Source: Kalaharituber pfeilii (taxonomy: Eukaryota; Ascomycota; Pezizomycetes; Pezizales; Pezizaceae). From it: a stretch of DNA of 64,000 bases. How positions within the stretch are numbered: position 1 is the first letter of the stretch; the number at the start of each line of letters is the position of its first letter. Made by a program: the position numbers and the translations under genes. The stretch spans positions 806,001-870,000 of the forward strand of contig WHUZ01000016.1 of NCBI GenBank assembly GCA_015179045.1. Reading direction: 5' to 3'. Positions 24,576 to 35,479 of the stretch are shown here, one piece after another. The notes below the pieces were generated by a model. It searched no databases. It saw only the letters and a program-made list of their open reading frames with translations, and was not told the origin of the DNA.

Positions 24576-26474
24576 ATGCCCCGCACTCACCATCCCCAGG
24601 GCACATTGCCTCTCCTTCCCCTGCCAGCCGCCGCCGACGGCCCCGCCCTCTCACCGTCCCGCCCCGACTCCCACTCGCAGGAGCCCGAGGACGGCCGCAT
24701 CTCCCCCACCTTCGCCCAATTCGCCTACCTCGACTCCGCCGTCCGCAAGACTCGCAACCGGGCCTACCAGAAGCAGGCTGAGGTCGAGACCCTCGAGTCA
24801 CCGAGATTGGCCGCCTCGGGAGGCCACCACGGCCGGGCCGCAGCTGCGTCGCCCCATGTTGGCAGTGGAAGGGCGCCAACGAAGGCCGGGAGTGTCAGTA
24901 CGCAAAAGAGTCCCACGGATCTGAGTACGCCTGGCCCGAGGCCGCTGGAGAGGAGGGGGCAGGAGACACCAACTCAAAGCATACGAGCTGGTGCGGTGGC
25001 TGCTGACTCTGGAGATAGGACAGAGGCAATGGCAAACGGCACTTTAGGCACCTTAAGTGCAGCTACTCCTTCACTACTATCCGAGCAACATGCTCTGGAA
25101 GCAGACAAGAGCAGGGAGCTCTCCCTCTCCGCCACACCCCGCCATCTGAAGGATGCTCTGGCTGTGCCTGAGCCTGACCTCGATCTGCAGCTAGAGCCCA
25201 GTCACGACCAATGCTCGGACCCCGAACGTGCTGCTGCCATTGAAGCGGCCTCGGCCAAACGCGAGCTCGCCAAACGAAATCAGGTCCTCTACGGCTTCCC
25301 CATCACGCTTCTCACTTCGCCGCCACGCAATTGGATGCCCCTCCTCGACAAACAAGCCCTCATCTATCAAGCCCTCCAACAAGTCATGGCCGACTCTGCC
25401 CTCCCGTACGCCGTCCCTATGCTTGCTCGCCGTCTCTCATGGATAGGCAAAGGCAAGGTTACGACGCTTCGCGTTAGACGCAACAAGGCGGGCAAGTTTA
25501 CAAAGGTCAAGGACCTACCCAAAGACCCCGACCCCGGCGAGGAGTGGAACATTGAGGAGGAAAGAAAAAATCTTGTGGGCGGCATTCTAGATCTACGTGA
25601 CGTGCTCGAAGGCATCGAGGCCGCAGTGCAAGGAGACGGGCAGCACGAGGACCCACTCTTTTTTGACGTCGACATTCCGCTGAATAAACTTCTTGCTGGC
25701 ACCGAAGCCATTGCGTTTACAAATTTGGGATTTTATAGGATTGTGGTACCAGAGAAAGGAAAGGGGAAAGGTTTTGCGATGAACGAGTTGTCGAGGCCGT
25801 CCAAGGTCAATTGGGATCCGGAGCTCTCGAGAATAGATAAAAGCCGGCCTGGCCCGCCTTGGGTGGTGAGATTTTTGGGGTATGAGTGGGAGAGTGTCAG
25901 GACAGAGTTGTTGGACGAGACCGAAAGCAGGTGTTGTGCGGCGATACACGGAGAGGGGGAAAGCGAAAACGGGCATGGGCACGGGCATGGTGGACATGCA
26001 CATGGACATGGGGTGATTGACGAATGGACGACGACGATGGCCGGGTACAAGCTGCTGAGGTACCAGGAGGAATTCCCAGGAGCAGGGGGCACGAAGGGGC
26101 ATCATGGGGAGGGAGTCCCGCTGGTGGTGCATCCATGGGGAAGGGATATGATTGAGCCGCCGCCTGTGGGGATATATGCTACGCAGGGTGGGTTCGAGGG
26201 AGTGGTGAGGAATTGGTTCCCATGGGCTTGGGAGATTGTGAGGGAGATGAATGGGGAAAAAGGTGGTGGTGCAGGCGTGGGGGGGAAGATGAGGAGGAGG
26301 GCAGCAATGGTGGCGGATGAGAGGGTGAGGGTACTGGAGGAGGGTGGAGGGGGTGGGGGTGGTGGCGGCAGCGCGAGGAAGCGGGCAAGGTATAGTATGG
26401 GTAGTGGGGGCGGTGGTGGTAGTACGAAGGGGATGGGAGTAGTCGTGGAAGAAGAGGAGAAGAGAAGAAAGTAG
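24576..26474 (+). CDS. Unrecognised 632-residue protein with His/Gly-rich insert
   Basis: This is a single open frame without introns. I do not recognise the family. The first 215 residues are Pro/Ser/Ala-rich and probably disordered, apart from FAQFAYLDSAVRKTRNRAYQ near 48. Residues about 225-460 look folded: AKRNQVLYGFPITLLTSP, a basic segment (GKVTTLRVRRNKAGKFTKVK), then DVDIPLNKLLAGTEAIAFTN and GPPWVVRFLGYEWESV. A His/Gly run (HGHGHGGHAHGHG, about 468-480) interrupts this part and could bind metal. Folded sequence resumes with EEFPGAG and WGRDMIEPPPVGIYA to RNWFPWAWEIVREM. The tail is low-complexity Gly, Lys and Glu. The exact start is uncertain, because upstream DNA is GC-rich and open in several frames. 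Confidence 0.72.
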   Translation: MPRTHHPQGTLPLLPLPAAADGPALSPSRPDSHSQEPEDGRISPTFAQFAYLDSAVRKTRNRAYQKQAEVETLESPRLAASGGHHGRAAAASPHVGSGRAPTKAGSVSTQKSPTDLSTPGPRPLERRGQETPTQSIRAGAVAADSGDRTEAMANGTLGTLSAATPSLLSEQHALEADKSRELSLSATPRHLKDALAVPEPDLDLQLEPSHDQCSDPERAAAIEAASAKRELAKRNQVLYGFPITLLTSPPRNWMPLLDKQALIYQALQQVMADSALPYAVPMLARRLSWIGKGKVTTLRVRRNKAGKFTKVKDLPKDPDPGEEWNIEEERKNLVGGILDLRDVLEGIEAAVQGDGQHEDPLFFDVDIPLNKLLAGTEAIAFTNLGFYRIVVPEKGKGKGFAMNELSRPSKVNWDPELSRIDKSRPGPPWVVRFLGYEWESVRTELLDETESRCCAAIHGEGESENGHGHGHGGHAHGHGVIDEWTTTMAGYKLLRYQEEFPGAGGTKGHHGEGVPLVVHPWGRDMIEPPPVGIYATQGGFEGVVRNWFPWAWEIVREMNGEKGGGAGVGGKMRRRAAMVADERVRVLEEGGGGGGGGGSARKRARYSMGSGGGGGSTKGMGVVVEEEEKRRK

Positions 26475-26749
26475 GAGGGGAAAGAGGAGCCATAGGGTGG
26501 GGTGATGCCCTTGTGGGGGGATTTGTGATATGAGGGCAATGTTTGCTCGCGAACTATGTGCTTCTTTCCCCCCCACTTCTCTGTTTACTTTTCTTTACTT
26601 TTGTTTCCTCATCGAATTCTAGCTGTAAAATACTTTGACGGTCATAATAAGCTTTTGAAAAAAAAGGCGTTGGTTTTCTTTTTTTTTCTTTTTTCTTTTT
26701 TTTTTTTTTTGCTATTTGCTCCCCAAAGCAGAACTGTTGTGGTGGTTAA

Positions 26750-26780
<31 letters not shown>

Positions 26781-27328
26781 CCCCACAGTAACTCCTATGT
26801 GTATCCATACGTGTATGTGTATTTAATTTAAGAAAACAAACGAAAAAGAAACAAACAAACAAAAAAAAACACCAATCTCAAATAACCCCCCTCCCCCAAC
26901 CGGAAAAAAAAAGGAGGAAAAAAAAAAAAAAAAGCTGCAACATACAGTGACATAAAGCACTGTATGTATGTATGTGTGTATGTAAATTTCGCATATACAT
27001 ATAATGGTATGTGCCTACATTCTTTTTATCAAAAGCCAGCAAATGTAACTTCACCCCTCAAACTATCTCTTAAACACGAAATAATGTCGTGAGTCCAGCA
27101 TATCAAAAAGCAAATTTATCAAGTCCAAAAGCAAAAAGTACCCTAACGAATCATCACAATCCGCCGTCATCCACACCACCACCCTCTCACAAATGTTTCA
27201 CCCAGTTGCCCCAAATCCCTCTTCACTCTTATTACTCACACTACTCATTGCACTCCACCTCTTCTTACTCCCCACCTTCGGCGAACCAGACTTGGATGTC
27301 GACGATGCTCCTGTCCCTACTCCTGGGC
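26475..27328. other. Convergent intergenic region with T- and A-runs
   Basis: This separates two converging genes. It contains long T tracts (about 26690-26712 and 26754-26780) and A tracts (26856-26867, 26905-26933), plus a GTAT microsatellite near 26960-26985. I see no gene. Confidence 0.65.
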
Positions 27329-30300
27329 CTAGGCCCTCAACATCTTCGCCGGTGACCTTCTCAGCCCCGCTACCGGGCCCTGGAGCGCCACTGCTGCCTC
27401 TCCAACAGTACCCTTTCTCGCCTTCCCCGCAGTAGCGGCAGCCGACTGCTGCGGTGTCACTGCCCCCCTCACCCCCCTCCTCACATCCTCCGCGCGGCTC
27501 TTGCTCCTCTTCCCATTCACATTACCACTCCCGCTCCTACTACTCAAACTCGCCCTCGATCCCGCTCCTGCCCTCACACTCGCCTTTGACCCCGCTCCCG
27601 CTCTCGAACTCGCCCTCGAACTTGCTCTTGATGGTGATCGCATGGCTGAGCTCAGTAGCTGCTTTTTAGTAGGACTACTTGTTATAGGGCTTGAGAGAGG
27701 TGTCTTTCCCGGCAACGTACGGCCATAGGCCGGCATTCCTACTATTCCTTTGATACCACCGGCACGCGACAGCGGTCTCGGGCTTCCAGTCAAAGTCACA
27801 TTGGACCTGGTATAACTTGGCTTCGAGCTCGACCTCGAACCCCTAGCCGGTGGTACTTGAAATCCATGTCGTAACTCTTCGGGACCACCATCGCTAGAAC
27901 TGTCAATATCTTTTCTCGATTCGTTCTCCAGTTCGGGCTGCAACGGTCTCATTTTCGGGGGCGGCTCCCAGTTCTCAGGTTTTTGATCGGCCATCATCTT
28001 CTTATCACCGACACCTTGCAGCCTCCCAATCGCTCCCAACCTGCTTTGCGGTCTGGACCCTAAACCACTGCTTGGCCTCGATAACTGCAACGGCGCGTGC
28101 GGCAGTGGCAGTTCAGAGAGGAACGTAGAGTGTCGGTACGGTGAAGGTGGTTTTGAGACCAGGTGCGAAGGTGGGATCAAAACAATGGCCGGAACCACAT
28201 CCGAATCACTCACACTGCGTACCGGAGACATCCGTTCTTTTGACTGCTGCTGAGTTGGCACTGGGATGGATGAAGCCCTCTGCGGTGTAGCTGCAACCGT
28301 GGAGACACTACTCGTAGTAGAGAAGCTCCCCACCCTTGTCAGCCTAATCGGCGACACTGGCCTAATCAAATCTGGCAACCTTGGTGGTTCCGTGAGCACT
28401 TTGCTACCCCCAGGTCCCCTACTCGATACAGGCCTCTTCGGCGGCGGCATCTGCAGCGCTGTGCATCCTTCAACAGAAATCGACGCCATGGTGGGCGGCC
28501 TAGACGACAATTCTCCATCAGGAGCTCCCAAACTACTAGTCTCTCCAATACGGCCCCTAAATAACCCCAATCTAGATGGAGACCTTGACTTTACTTTCTC
28601 CTTTTCCGCCGACCCCCAATCATATGAAGGATGCATAGTGGGCGCCGCTCTGCCGCGCTTTGGACTGTGACTGGAACCAGTGCTACTTGATTTCGAGAGA
28701 CCAGCAAACATCTTTTGAAACCTGTTGAGGCCGCTGCTGGTGACGCTGTTTTCCCTCTTTGGGGTCGCGCGGAGCGGGTCAGGGTCGGGGGCTGGTGGCG
28801 GCTGCTGCAGCTCAGGCGCACGTGCACCATGGTCAGTTGCAATTGTCTCGTGCTCTGGCTTGAGGGACGACGAGGACTTCGTGCTGCGCTTGCTGGGAGT
28901 GTGTCCGGATATTCCAGCTGGGCTCGAACCCATCCGCTGGAGATTTGGAGTGGAGAAGACGTTTGACAGCGCCGGCCTTGTTGGGGTCGATTCCTTACTG
29001 TTTAATTCGCTCTTTGAGCCCGCCGACGGCACAGGATAGGATGCTGGTGGCGTTGGGGCGTCATTTCGAGAGACTCTGGCCGTTTGCCCATGCCCGTGGC
29101 CTCGGCCGCTTCCTTTTCATCAGTGGGACTGTGAGGTATAAAGGTTAGCTTAATCTAGCTCATTACAGACACCGCAACAGAATTCTTGGCTGCCAAATTG
29201 GGTAATCCTTCTCAACTAGCTAGCTTCGTCTATGCCAAGAGAATTATGCACGACAAATCATAACAGAAGAGACAAGTGCTTCGCAATGACAAGAATATCA
29301 GGTCTTACCTTCGCTGTCCCCAAATCTCACTCTTCCAGTTTGGATCGTACTCCGGGTCATTACCTGCAGTTCCGTCCTCAACCGCTTTCATATGATACTT
29401 CAGTGCCAACTCTCTGCAATCGTCCAGCTTGAACAAGTCCTCGACTTGTAGACCGAGAAGCCTCAGCTCTTTTGGTGTTCTTCCTTTCATGCTCGAATTC
29501 GTACTTCCGTGCGGAGACTGGGCTGGGGATGGCTGGAAATCCGAAAAGGGGTTCTTAAAGGAACCCGATCGTTGACGGCGTTTAAGCAGTGGAGATTCAT
29601 TATCTGCATTTACCAGACCCAGGATTCGGTTGGCTTTCACTTCAGAGCCAAATTCACTGGGCCTGGAATAGACACTTTCGTCATCATCGCCATTGTTCTG
29701 CTCGCTGGCCGGGCTGTGAACTTGGAGATATTTTCCGGCATACACTGGCGTACTGTAGGGCATCGATTGTGGCCACCTCACTACTTGCAAAGGTGTACTC
29801 TGTGATATAGGTGTGTCGGCAAAGATATGATTAGGGCTTCCAAGGTCGCTTCGATACTTCATTAGGTTACTTCCCGGTGACTCGCTAATAATCTTTTCCA
29901 TAACCTCTTGAGGATTGAACTCTTTATCTTTTGAAGCAGCCCTTGCTCTGGCGAGCTTGAGAAGGGCACCTCCCGGGGTATATGGTTTGTCAATTTCATC
30001 GAGACGCTTCTTTATCGGCGTGACGGGAGTATTGTCAGAGGAAGTGTACCTATAAGGGCTGTTTCTCAAACTGCTGGCACTGGAAAAGGTCGGACAGAAT
30101 TGCCTGCCGTAGGGGCTCATGTGTGGAGTGTGCTTCTGTGGGGTATGAGGCGGTTGGACATTAGAGCTCTTTCCCCTCCGTTCGTGCTCTGTCTTGTCCG
30201 CCTTGCGTGGAGTTTGTATTCCATATTCATCATCAGTTGATTCTGAACTCCCCCCTCTCTCTGAAACGCTGGTAGTCAGAAGTGTTTCAGAGGAACCCAT

Positions 30301-31674
30301 GTATTGGAATGAGGATTCGGAAGCTGTAGGTCCCACATTTGAGCTCTCACTAAGGATAGAGGAGGTGGAAGATCTGTAAGATATGGAGATTTCAATTTGA
30401 GGCTTGACGTTAAGCTTTGAGTCTGTGACATGGTTCTTGTTGCCTTCTTCCTCCGAATCCTCGTAAAGAGTGGTCATAGGCCCGATGGCTAGCTTTGAAT
30501 CAGAGTGCCGCTTGGTAGGTGTCGAAGGTGATGCGTCTGCATATAGCAACGTTAGTCAAACTACCTTTGGAAGTCATCCATTAGGCAATGCAAAAGAGCT
30601 GGAAAACTTACCCGAACCAAGTTTAGGAGGGCCTCTTTTTAGCGCATCTGGGTAAACCTTCTCTTCATTCCTTGACGTGTTCTCGTTATATATAAGGACA
30701 TGCTCTTCAAGCTCGCAGTGTGGAGAGTGCTCCAATGTAGGGAGCTTGTAGCAAGGAAGCAGATCTCTGGTTGCATAGCTTCTCTCTTTAGCTTTTTGCT
30801 GTTGAACCATGTCTTTTCGGAAAGCCGCATCAGCAGAGTCATGGTTCTTTTCTTTGATTTCCTCAGTCGAGCCATTTGCTGGTGTAGAAGGCATTAAGGC
30901 AGTTCCCTGGTTCATATTCTTGCCCTGTTCATTTTCTTTCAGCTGTGCCGATTTTTCAACAGATTTTTCGACGACCTCTACGATTAACTTCCTGCTGAAT
31001 GGGCTTCCGGGAGGTGTCTTCTCCTCCATCATATGTCTCCATGGTGGCAGCTTGACCGCCCGTTTTGGCTCCTTAGCAGCCTTTATAGGTTGCTCTGTTG
31101 ACTGTTGTCGATGTGCTCTGACTTTCATATCCCCGAACATTCCTTGAAACTCTTTCGGAACGCCATCCAACACACTTTCCTGCTTAAAGGGCTTTATACT
31201 TCCCTTCAACGGCCTCGGGCCCTTCGGTCTACCTGCTACCGTTGTCTCTGCGGACTTTGCATATATTAATCTCTCATCAGCTTCATGCACCATGGTATCC
31301 AACTTGTCCAGCACACCCAGCACCAAGTCTGCAATCTTAACATTCGCTTCCTCTCGATCTTCTATGGTATCAGCATCCTGCTTCTTCTCTGCGTTATCTT
31401 GCCTTTGTTTCGCCTGTTTCTCGCTGACTTGCCTCTTTTGCCTCTCTGCATGAGCCCTCAGCTCATCTTGAAGCAAGTCTATCTTCCGGCGATGCCGAAG
31501 TTGTTCTGGGGTGAGCAGCTCCGCAAACCCTCTTGTGTCAACTGGCATGATTTTGATATTATCTGAGGCTGAATTTATGGGCTTCAAAACCTGACTGGGA
31601 TCTTGAGTCCGCAAGTTGAAGTTCCACATGTGAGGGAGGAATTTTGACATTGTGGGGGAGCCTGAAGACTCCAA
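27329..31674 (-). CDS. Large disordered protein with N-terminal coiled coil, three exons
   Basis: Exons are 31674-30612, 30536-29309 and 29128-27329, with GTAAG donors, CAG acceptors and consistent phases; about 1363 residues. I do not recognise the family. An N-terminal segment (MWNFNLRTQDPSQVLKPINS) precedes a long charged coiled coil (LLTPEQLRHRRKIDLLQDEL to about residue 140). The middle and C-terminal thirds are Ser/Pro/Thr-rich with many SP/TP sites and basic patches, including short conserved-looking islands (TPKELRLLGLQVEDLFKLDD, LNRFQKMFAGL). Such proteins are often cytoskeletal or cell-cycle scaffolds; this is inference. There is one frame break early in exon 3, in a CCCC run (plus-strand G-run 29055-29058). 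One added C joins PESLEMTP to PTPPASYPVP. The alternative start at 31650 (MSKFLPHMW) is equally plausible. Confidence 0.72.
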
Positions 31675-32212
31675 CTAGTCTGGGGCTAACCCTGGGATCG
31701 GAGAAAGAGGGCTTAGGGATTGGACTGGTTACAAGGCAGGAATTGGATGGTACGACAGCGTTAGCCTCGCCCTTGATAAAGTTCTGCTGTGAGAAGTAGC
31801 TAGCGTTTTGCTCGCCTACTTTGATTGTGATTGTGCTGGGTATGGATATGGAGTGTGCGAACGTTAACGTCGTGTGGTATGAACGCACAATTGTGGAAAG
31901 GGTTGTGTAAGGACGGAGGCCAAATTGACGATGTATGTGTGTACTGTCCCGCTACTTTGCTTTGGTCAGCGTAGTCTCACGATGATAGGTGATGATCTCA
32001 TGGATTAGAATGGATGGGTGAATTGCTGGAGAGGAGCGTGGTAGTTACGTAAGCCGTACCGGTCTCCGTGTGAGCGGCCTCGGGTTAGCCTCGTAGCCTC
32101 GGGCGGTCCGGGGCTAGGCTCAAATAGGGTCTATTCAGTATGTTCGACTGGTCACCAGAGCGCAAAAGATGCCTGAGCCCGTGACGCGCGGAGGAGACGC
32201 TACGCAGCACTT
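31675..32212. other. Upstream flank of the three-exon gene
   Basis: I see no gene. An open frame at 31888-31559 on the minus strand overlaps the start of the neighbouring gene in another frame and shows no motif. Confidence 0.5.
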
Positions 32213-32216
32213 GAGG

Positions 32217-32550
32217 CAGTGTTCTCTCGCCATAGCCCATAGGGCGGCATGCAAGTATTGATATAAAAAAAAAAAAAAAGAGGCAGTGTTCCCAACGGGC
32301 CGGCCAGGCCAGGCCAAGGGTATGGCCTGGCCGGCCTGGGCCATAGAAATCTAGGCCTGGGCCGGCCTGAGGTCCGCTCGCGCGGCCTGAATGTTTCTGG
32401 GCGGCCTGGGCAGTCTGGACGGTCTGAAACAGCCTGGGCCATCTGGAACCTTGGCCGGCCGGCCTGGGCTGTCTCAGGCCTGCCATGCCAGGCCGCCAAG
32501 CCGGCAAGCCCAGGCAGCCTGGTCGGTGGTCTGGCCAGTTGGGAACACCG
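32217..32550. mobile_element. hAT-like GC-rich MITE, split by a retro-insertion
   Basis: The right end, read inward, is CGGTGTTCCCAACTGGCC. The left end reads CAGTGTTC, is interrupted by 67 bases, then resumes CCAACGGGCC. Joined, the two ends match in 16 of 18 positions. The flanks are ACTTGAGG (32209-32216) and GCTTGAGG (32551-32558), an 8-bp target duplication with one change. Eight-base duplications and CAGTG-like ends are typical of hAT elements. The interior is dominated by GGCC/CCTGG motifs and has no coding capacity, so open frames across it are composition artefacts. Confidence 0.7.
32225..32279 (+). mobile_element. 55-bp poly(A)-tailed retro-insertion inside the hAT-like MITE
   Basis: A 39-base body and a 15-base A-run are flanked by exact direct repeats of GAGGCAGTGTTC (32213-32224 and 32280-32291). 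A target duplication of 12 bases with a 3' A-tail is the mark of target-primed reverse transcription by a LINE. The body (GGGCGGCATGCAAG..TTGATAT) faintly resembles the shared tail of the other short insertions in this window. Confidence 0.85.
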
Positions 32551-32953
32551 GCTTGAGGCTTATCGGAATCGCGGAGAGCTTGCCTCTGACGCCCCACTCA
32601 GTGCAGTTCAATCGTTATAAGTGCTAGTACCGTCCTGAGACTATAGTATTCAGCTATAGACTAGTCTTCGGCCCTCGCTGCCGTTCACTTCAGTCCAGAG
32701 ACATCCTTCGTAATGAAAGACTGGCTTGAGATTGCGATGTTTTGCAGATTGAATAAGACTGCAATTATAACCTTGAGATAGGCATGGACCTCTGGCACTA
32801 CTATACAATTCAATATAGCTGCAGATTAATCGATGGTTGACCAAACAGCCCTCAGATACTTTTAACTTATACCTTTTCGGGAGGCAATCTAACGATAAAG
32901 GAAAGGCTGATAGCAAATCGATCTACTGTACCACACAATCCAGACCTTTCTCT

Positions 32954-34742
32954 TCACCACCCGTCCACAGACCGCACCCACAAGTGCAACCCTGACTCCG
33001 GCTTTGACGTGACAACACCTCTAGTAACTATCTCCTTCCTTCGCCCCATTTCATCCAATACTTCACTAAACTCAAAGCGCCCCACCAATGCTATCAATAG
33101 CGCCTTGAATTCCAGCCTCGAGAAATCTTTTCCCATGCAGCTCCTGGGGCCATGCAGAAATGTCATGAAGTCATAGTTGCTCACTCCCTCTTTACCCTCC
33201 TTGCGCTGTTTCCACCTATCTGGGTCAAAAACATCTGCTGTGGGGCCCCATATTTTCTTCGAGCGGTTGACAGCCCATGGACACAATACCACCATGGTTC
33301 CTTTTGGTATGTAATAGCCTCCCAGACTTGTATCTTCTGCTGCAACCCTACTCGTCATTGGCACAGGGGGAAAGATACGCAAAACTTCGAGAGTTACATT
33401 TTGCAGGTATGGCAATGTATCAAGAGATTCCTGCAGCAATTGCATGGTGGAAATCTTTGAACCAGGTTTCATTGGAGACGGTATATGGTCCCGAATTTCA
33501 GCCCTGAGACGGGACTGGACTTCTGGATGCTGTGACAACAAGTACAGGGCCCAAGTCAGAGCTGTAGCGGTTGTCTCATGCCTGCGAGCCGGTTACTTCT
33601 TGTGTCCAAATACAAGCTATGGAGTACGTACCCTGCAAAAAGAAATGTCATCAACTGATCATGCATCTCCTTCTCATTGAAAGGCGAGCCTCTGGTGATT
33701 AAAGAAAGGAGATCTAACCTTTTGTAAGTATGTGGCATAGACTCCACATGTCTCTTCAAAAGAGAAACTTACCCTTTTCCCCAACCTTGCCCCCAGTCTC
33801 ATATTCTCGTTTTTTCTCCCTTACCATCCTCATGCATAATCCCTTCACCATAGCAATTGCTTCCTGTGCTTGTCGTCTTTGCTTCGATGGTATTAAGTTA
33901 ACCATCCATAATGGAAGGTACAGCATTACACATGCGATGAGTTTCTGGTCTTTGGTCACCGGCTCGAAAACGTTTCGATATGCTGTAATGAGCTCGTTAT
34001 AGTTATTTCTAACACAGTTGAATTCATAGCCAAAACCAGTTGACCCAATTATATCCAGTGTCACACGACTGAGCCAGCATGATACTTCTATAATCACACC
34101 TGACTGCTTTTCCGCATCCGAGCCTTGGTTTGTGAGAACTTTATCTCCCATAGCTTCTATCAGTTCGAGGCTCTTTTCCCAAAAGGTAGGTATAAGTTCC
34201 CGCAAATGCCTGTAAGAAAATGCAGGTAGCATATGCCTTCTCTGAATCTTATGTTGTTCTCCTTCACTGAACAGTATCCCAGTGGCACCCAAGATCTGAG
34301 CTATGGTATTCTGCACCAACTCTGGCTTGTGGAAAACATAGCTCTTAGTAACTAACACTTCTTGAAGAACCCTCGTGTTTGTTGGCATAACTCTTTCGAC
34401 ATTGAAAAAGTCTAGGTAGCGTATCAACCCTTCATCAGAAAACTCATCTAGCCACTTTAACTGAGGCTCTCCAGTAGGATTGCTGTAGATGAGCCGATAA
34501 CTGCCATTCCATATAGTAAGTGGCTTGGGGCCAGGGATACCGCGGATTGGGGAGAAGATATGTGGATAAAGAAGCACATTGTATAGGATTCGAAAAACAG
34601 CGGTTGTGCAGAATATGGTAAGGAAGGTGCAAACGGCCGATGTTGGTTGCAGGACTGATAAGGTGACGTACGGGCGCAAATGCGTATGCAGGAGATAGGT
34701 TGTGAGAGCAGTAGCTAGTGCAAGGGAATGAAGAAAGTGCAT
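32954..34742 (-). CDS. Cytochrome P450 monooxygenase, membrane-anchored
   Basis: Exons are 34742-33773, 33713-33632 and 33581-32954, with consistent phases; 559 residues. It should be a haem-thiolate monooxygenase on the ER membrane using P450 reductase. Features in order: N-terminal hydrophobic segments (about 1-60); the proline hinge GIPGPKP; the C-helix region HKIQRRHMLPAF; the I-helix LMTFLFAGHETTATALTW, which contains the AGHETT oxygen-activation motif and is spread over two exons; ExxR as EVLR in the K-helix; the PxRW-like DPDRW; and the haem loop FLHGPRSCMGKDFSR with Cys about 499. No frame break and all key residues present. Long, well-spaced motifs suggest the CYP3/CYP4-like clan of fungal P450s, but I cannot name family or substrate. 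No biosynthetic partners are adjacent. Confidence 0.95.
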
Positions 34743-35062
34743 GTTGTCTATCTTGACAGCAGAGTCAGGTTCATGTTAGCTACATCACAGGCGGGAACTT
34801 CAAATTATTTCCTTCACCGCCTGACTAAATGGATAGTCATCTTGGAAAGTCTGATCTGCAATGCATCGTTGTGTCGTCATAACACATGACTCATTTATCA
34901 TGATATTTGACTGATATATGCACTGAAAGATCCATCATATTATTTGCAATCAGGTTTCTTGAACGCATCTACAGGTTTTTCGCCTGAGCTGAAGTTGTCT
35001 ATTTATGTCGCTAAATGTTCTGTATGTATTCTCCTGGGGGCTTGGTATGAGACTATGTATTA
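34743..35062. other. Promoter side of the P450 gene, AT-rich
   Basis: I see no gene. This marks the start of the AT-rich, repeat-dominated block. Confidence 0.45.
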
Positions 35063-35347
35063 GCGGTATTCAGATTAGAAAAATCTGGCTGAATTTTCCG
35101 GATTTCAAAATTTTATCAAGTCCGGAAATGAGACTAAGTCCGAAACATCCGGCCATCCCCATAACTAGAATTGCATATTTTTTCGAGCTATAAACTAGTT
35201 AAACCAGTTTATTCTTGTATTTTCATGAAATAAGTCCAGTCGGATTTTGCGGGAACTGCATATATATGATGCATCTTGCATGCTTCGATGCAGTATACAG
35301 TACCTGGCATGCATAAATTCTGGGTGGATTTTGGAGTTCCGATTTGA

Positions 35348-35381
<34 letters not shown>

Positions 35382-35479
35382 CCGATTTTCACAAGAGGGT
35401 ACTCAGACTACAGGCCGGATAAACTGGTTTGTCTGCTGGATTTCGTTTTATATTGGGGACAGTCTAATCTAAATACCGC
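35063..35479. mobile_element. MITE with GCGGTATTCAGATTAGA ends, copy A
   Basis: The left end is GCGGTATTCAGATTAGA and the right end is its inverse with small changes; TA flanks both sides (35061-35062, 35480-35481). The interior is homologous to copy B at 38070-38358, including CAGTCGGATTTTGCG and CACAAGAGGGTACTCAGACT. An internal A-run of 31 bases (35349-35379) corresponds to only seven A in copy B, so it is an expanded mononucleotide repeat. Confidence 0.8.

Noticed and set aside
23668..24924. Several long overlapping open frames on both strands
   Set aside because: Very GC-rich DNA lowers stop frequency. The predicted peptides are Ala/Arg/Pro-rich and mutually overlapping. Only the frame starting at 24576 continues into a folded-looking protein.
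32085..32627. Open frames rich in Pro, Gly, Arg and Ala
   Set aside because: They cross the GGCC-rich hAT-like MITE and its poly(A) insert and reflect composition.
20068..34742. Secondary-metabolite cluster formed by the GMC oxidase and the P450
   Set aside because: They are 10 kb apart with two unrelated disordered or unknown proteins between, and no backbone synthase, transporter or regulator is seen.
35349..35379. A 31-base A-run read as the tail of a retro-insertion
   Set aside because: Copy B of the same MITE has seven A at the same place with continuous homology on both sides, so this is expansion of an existing A-run. The nearby TTCCGATTT repeats are part of the element.
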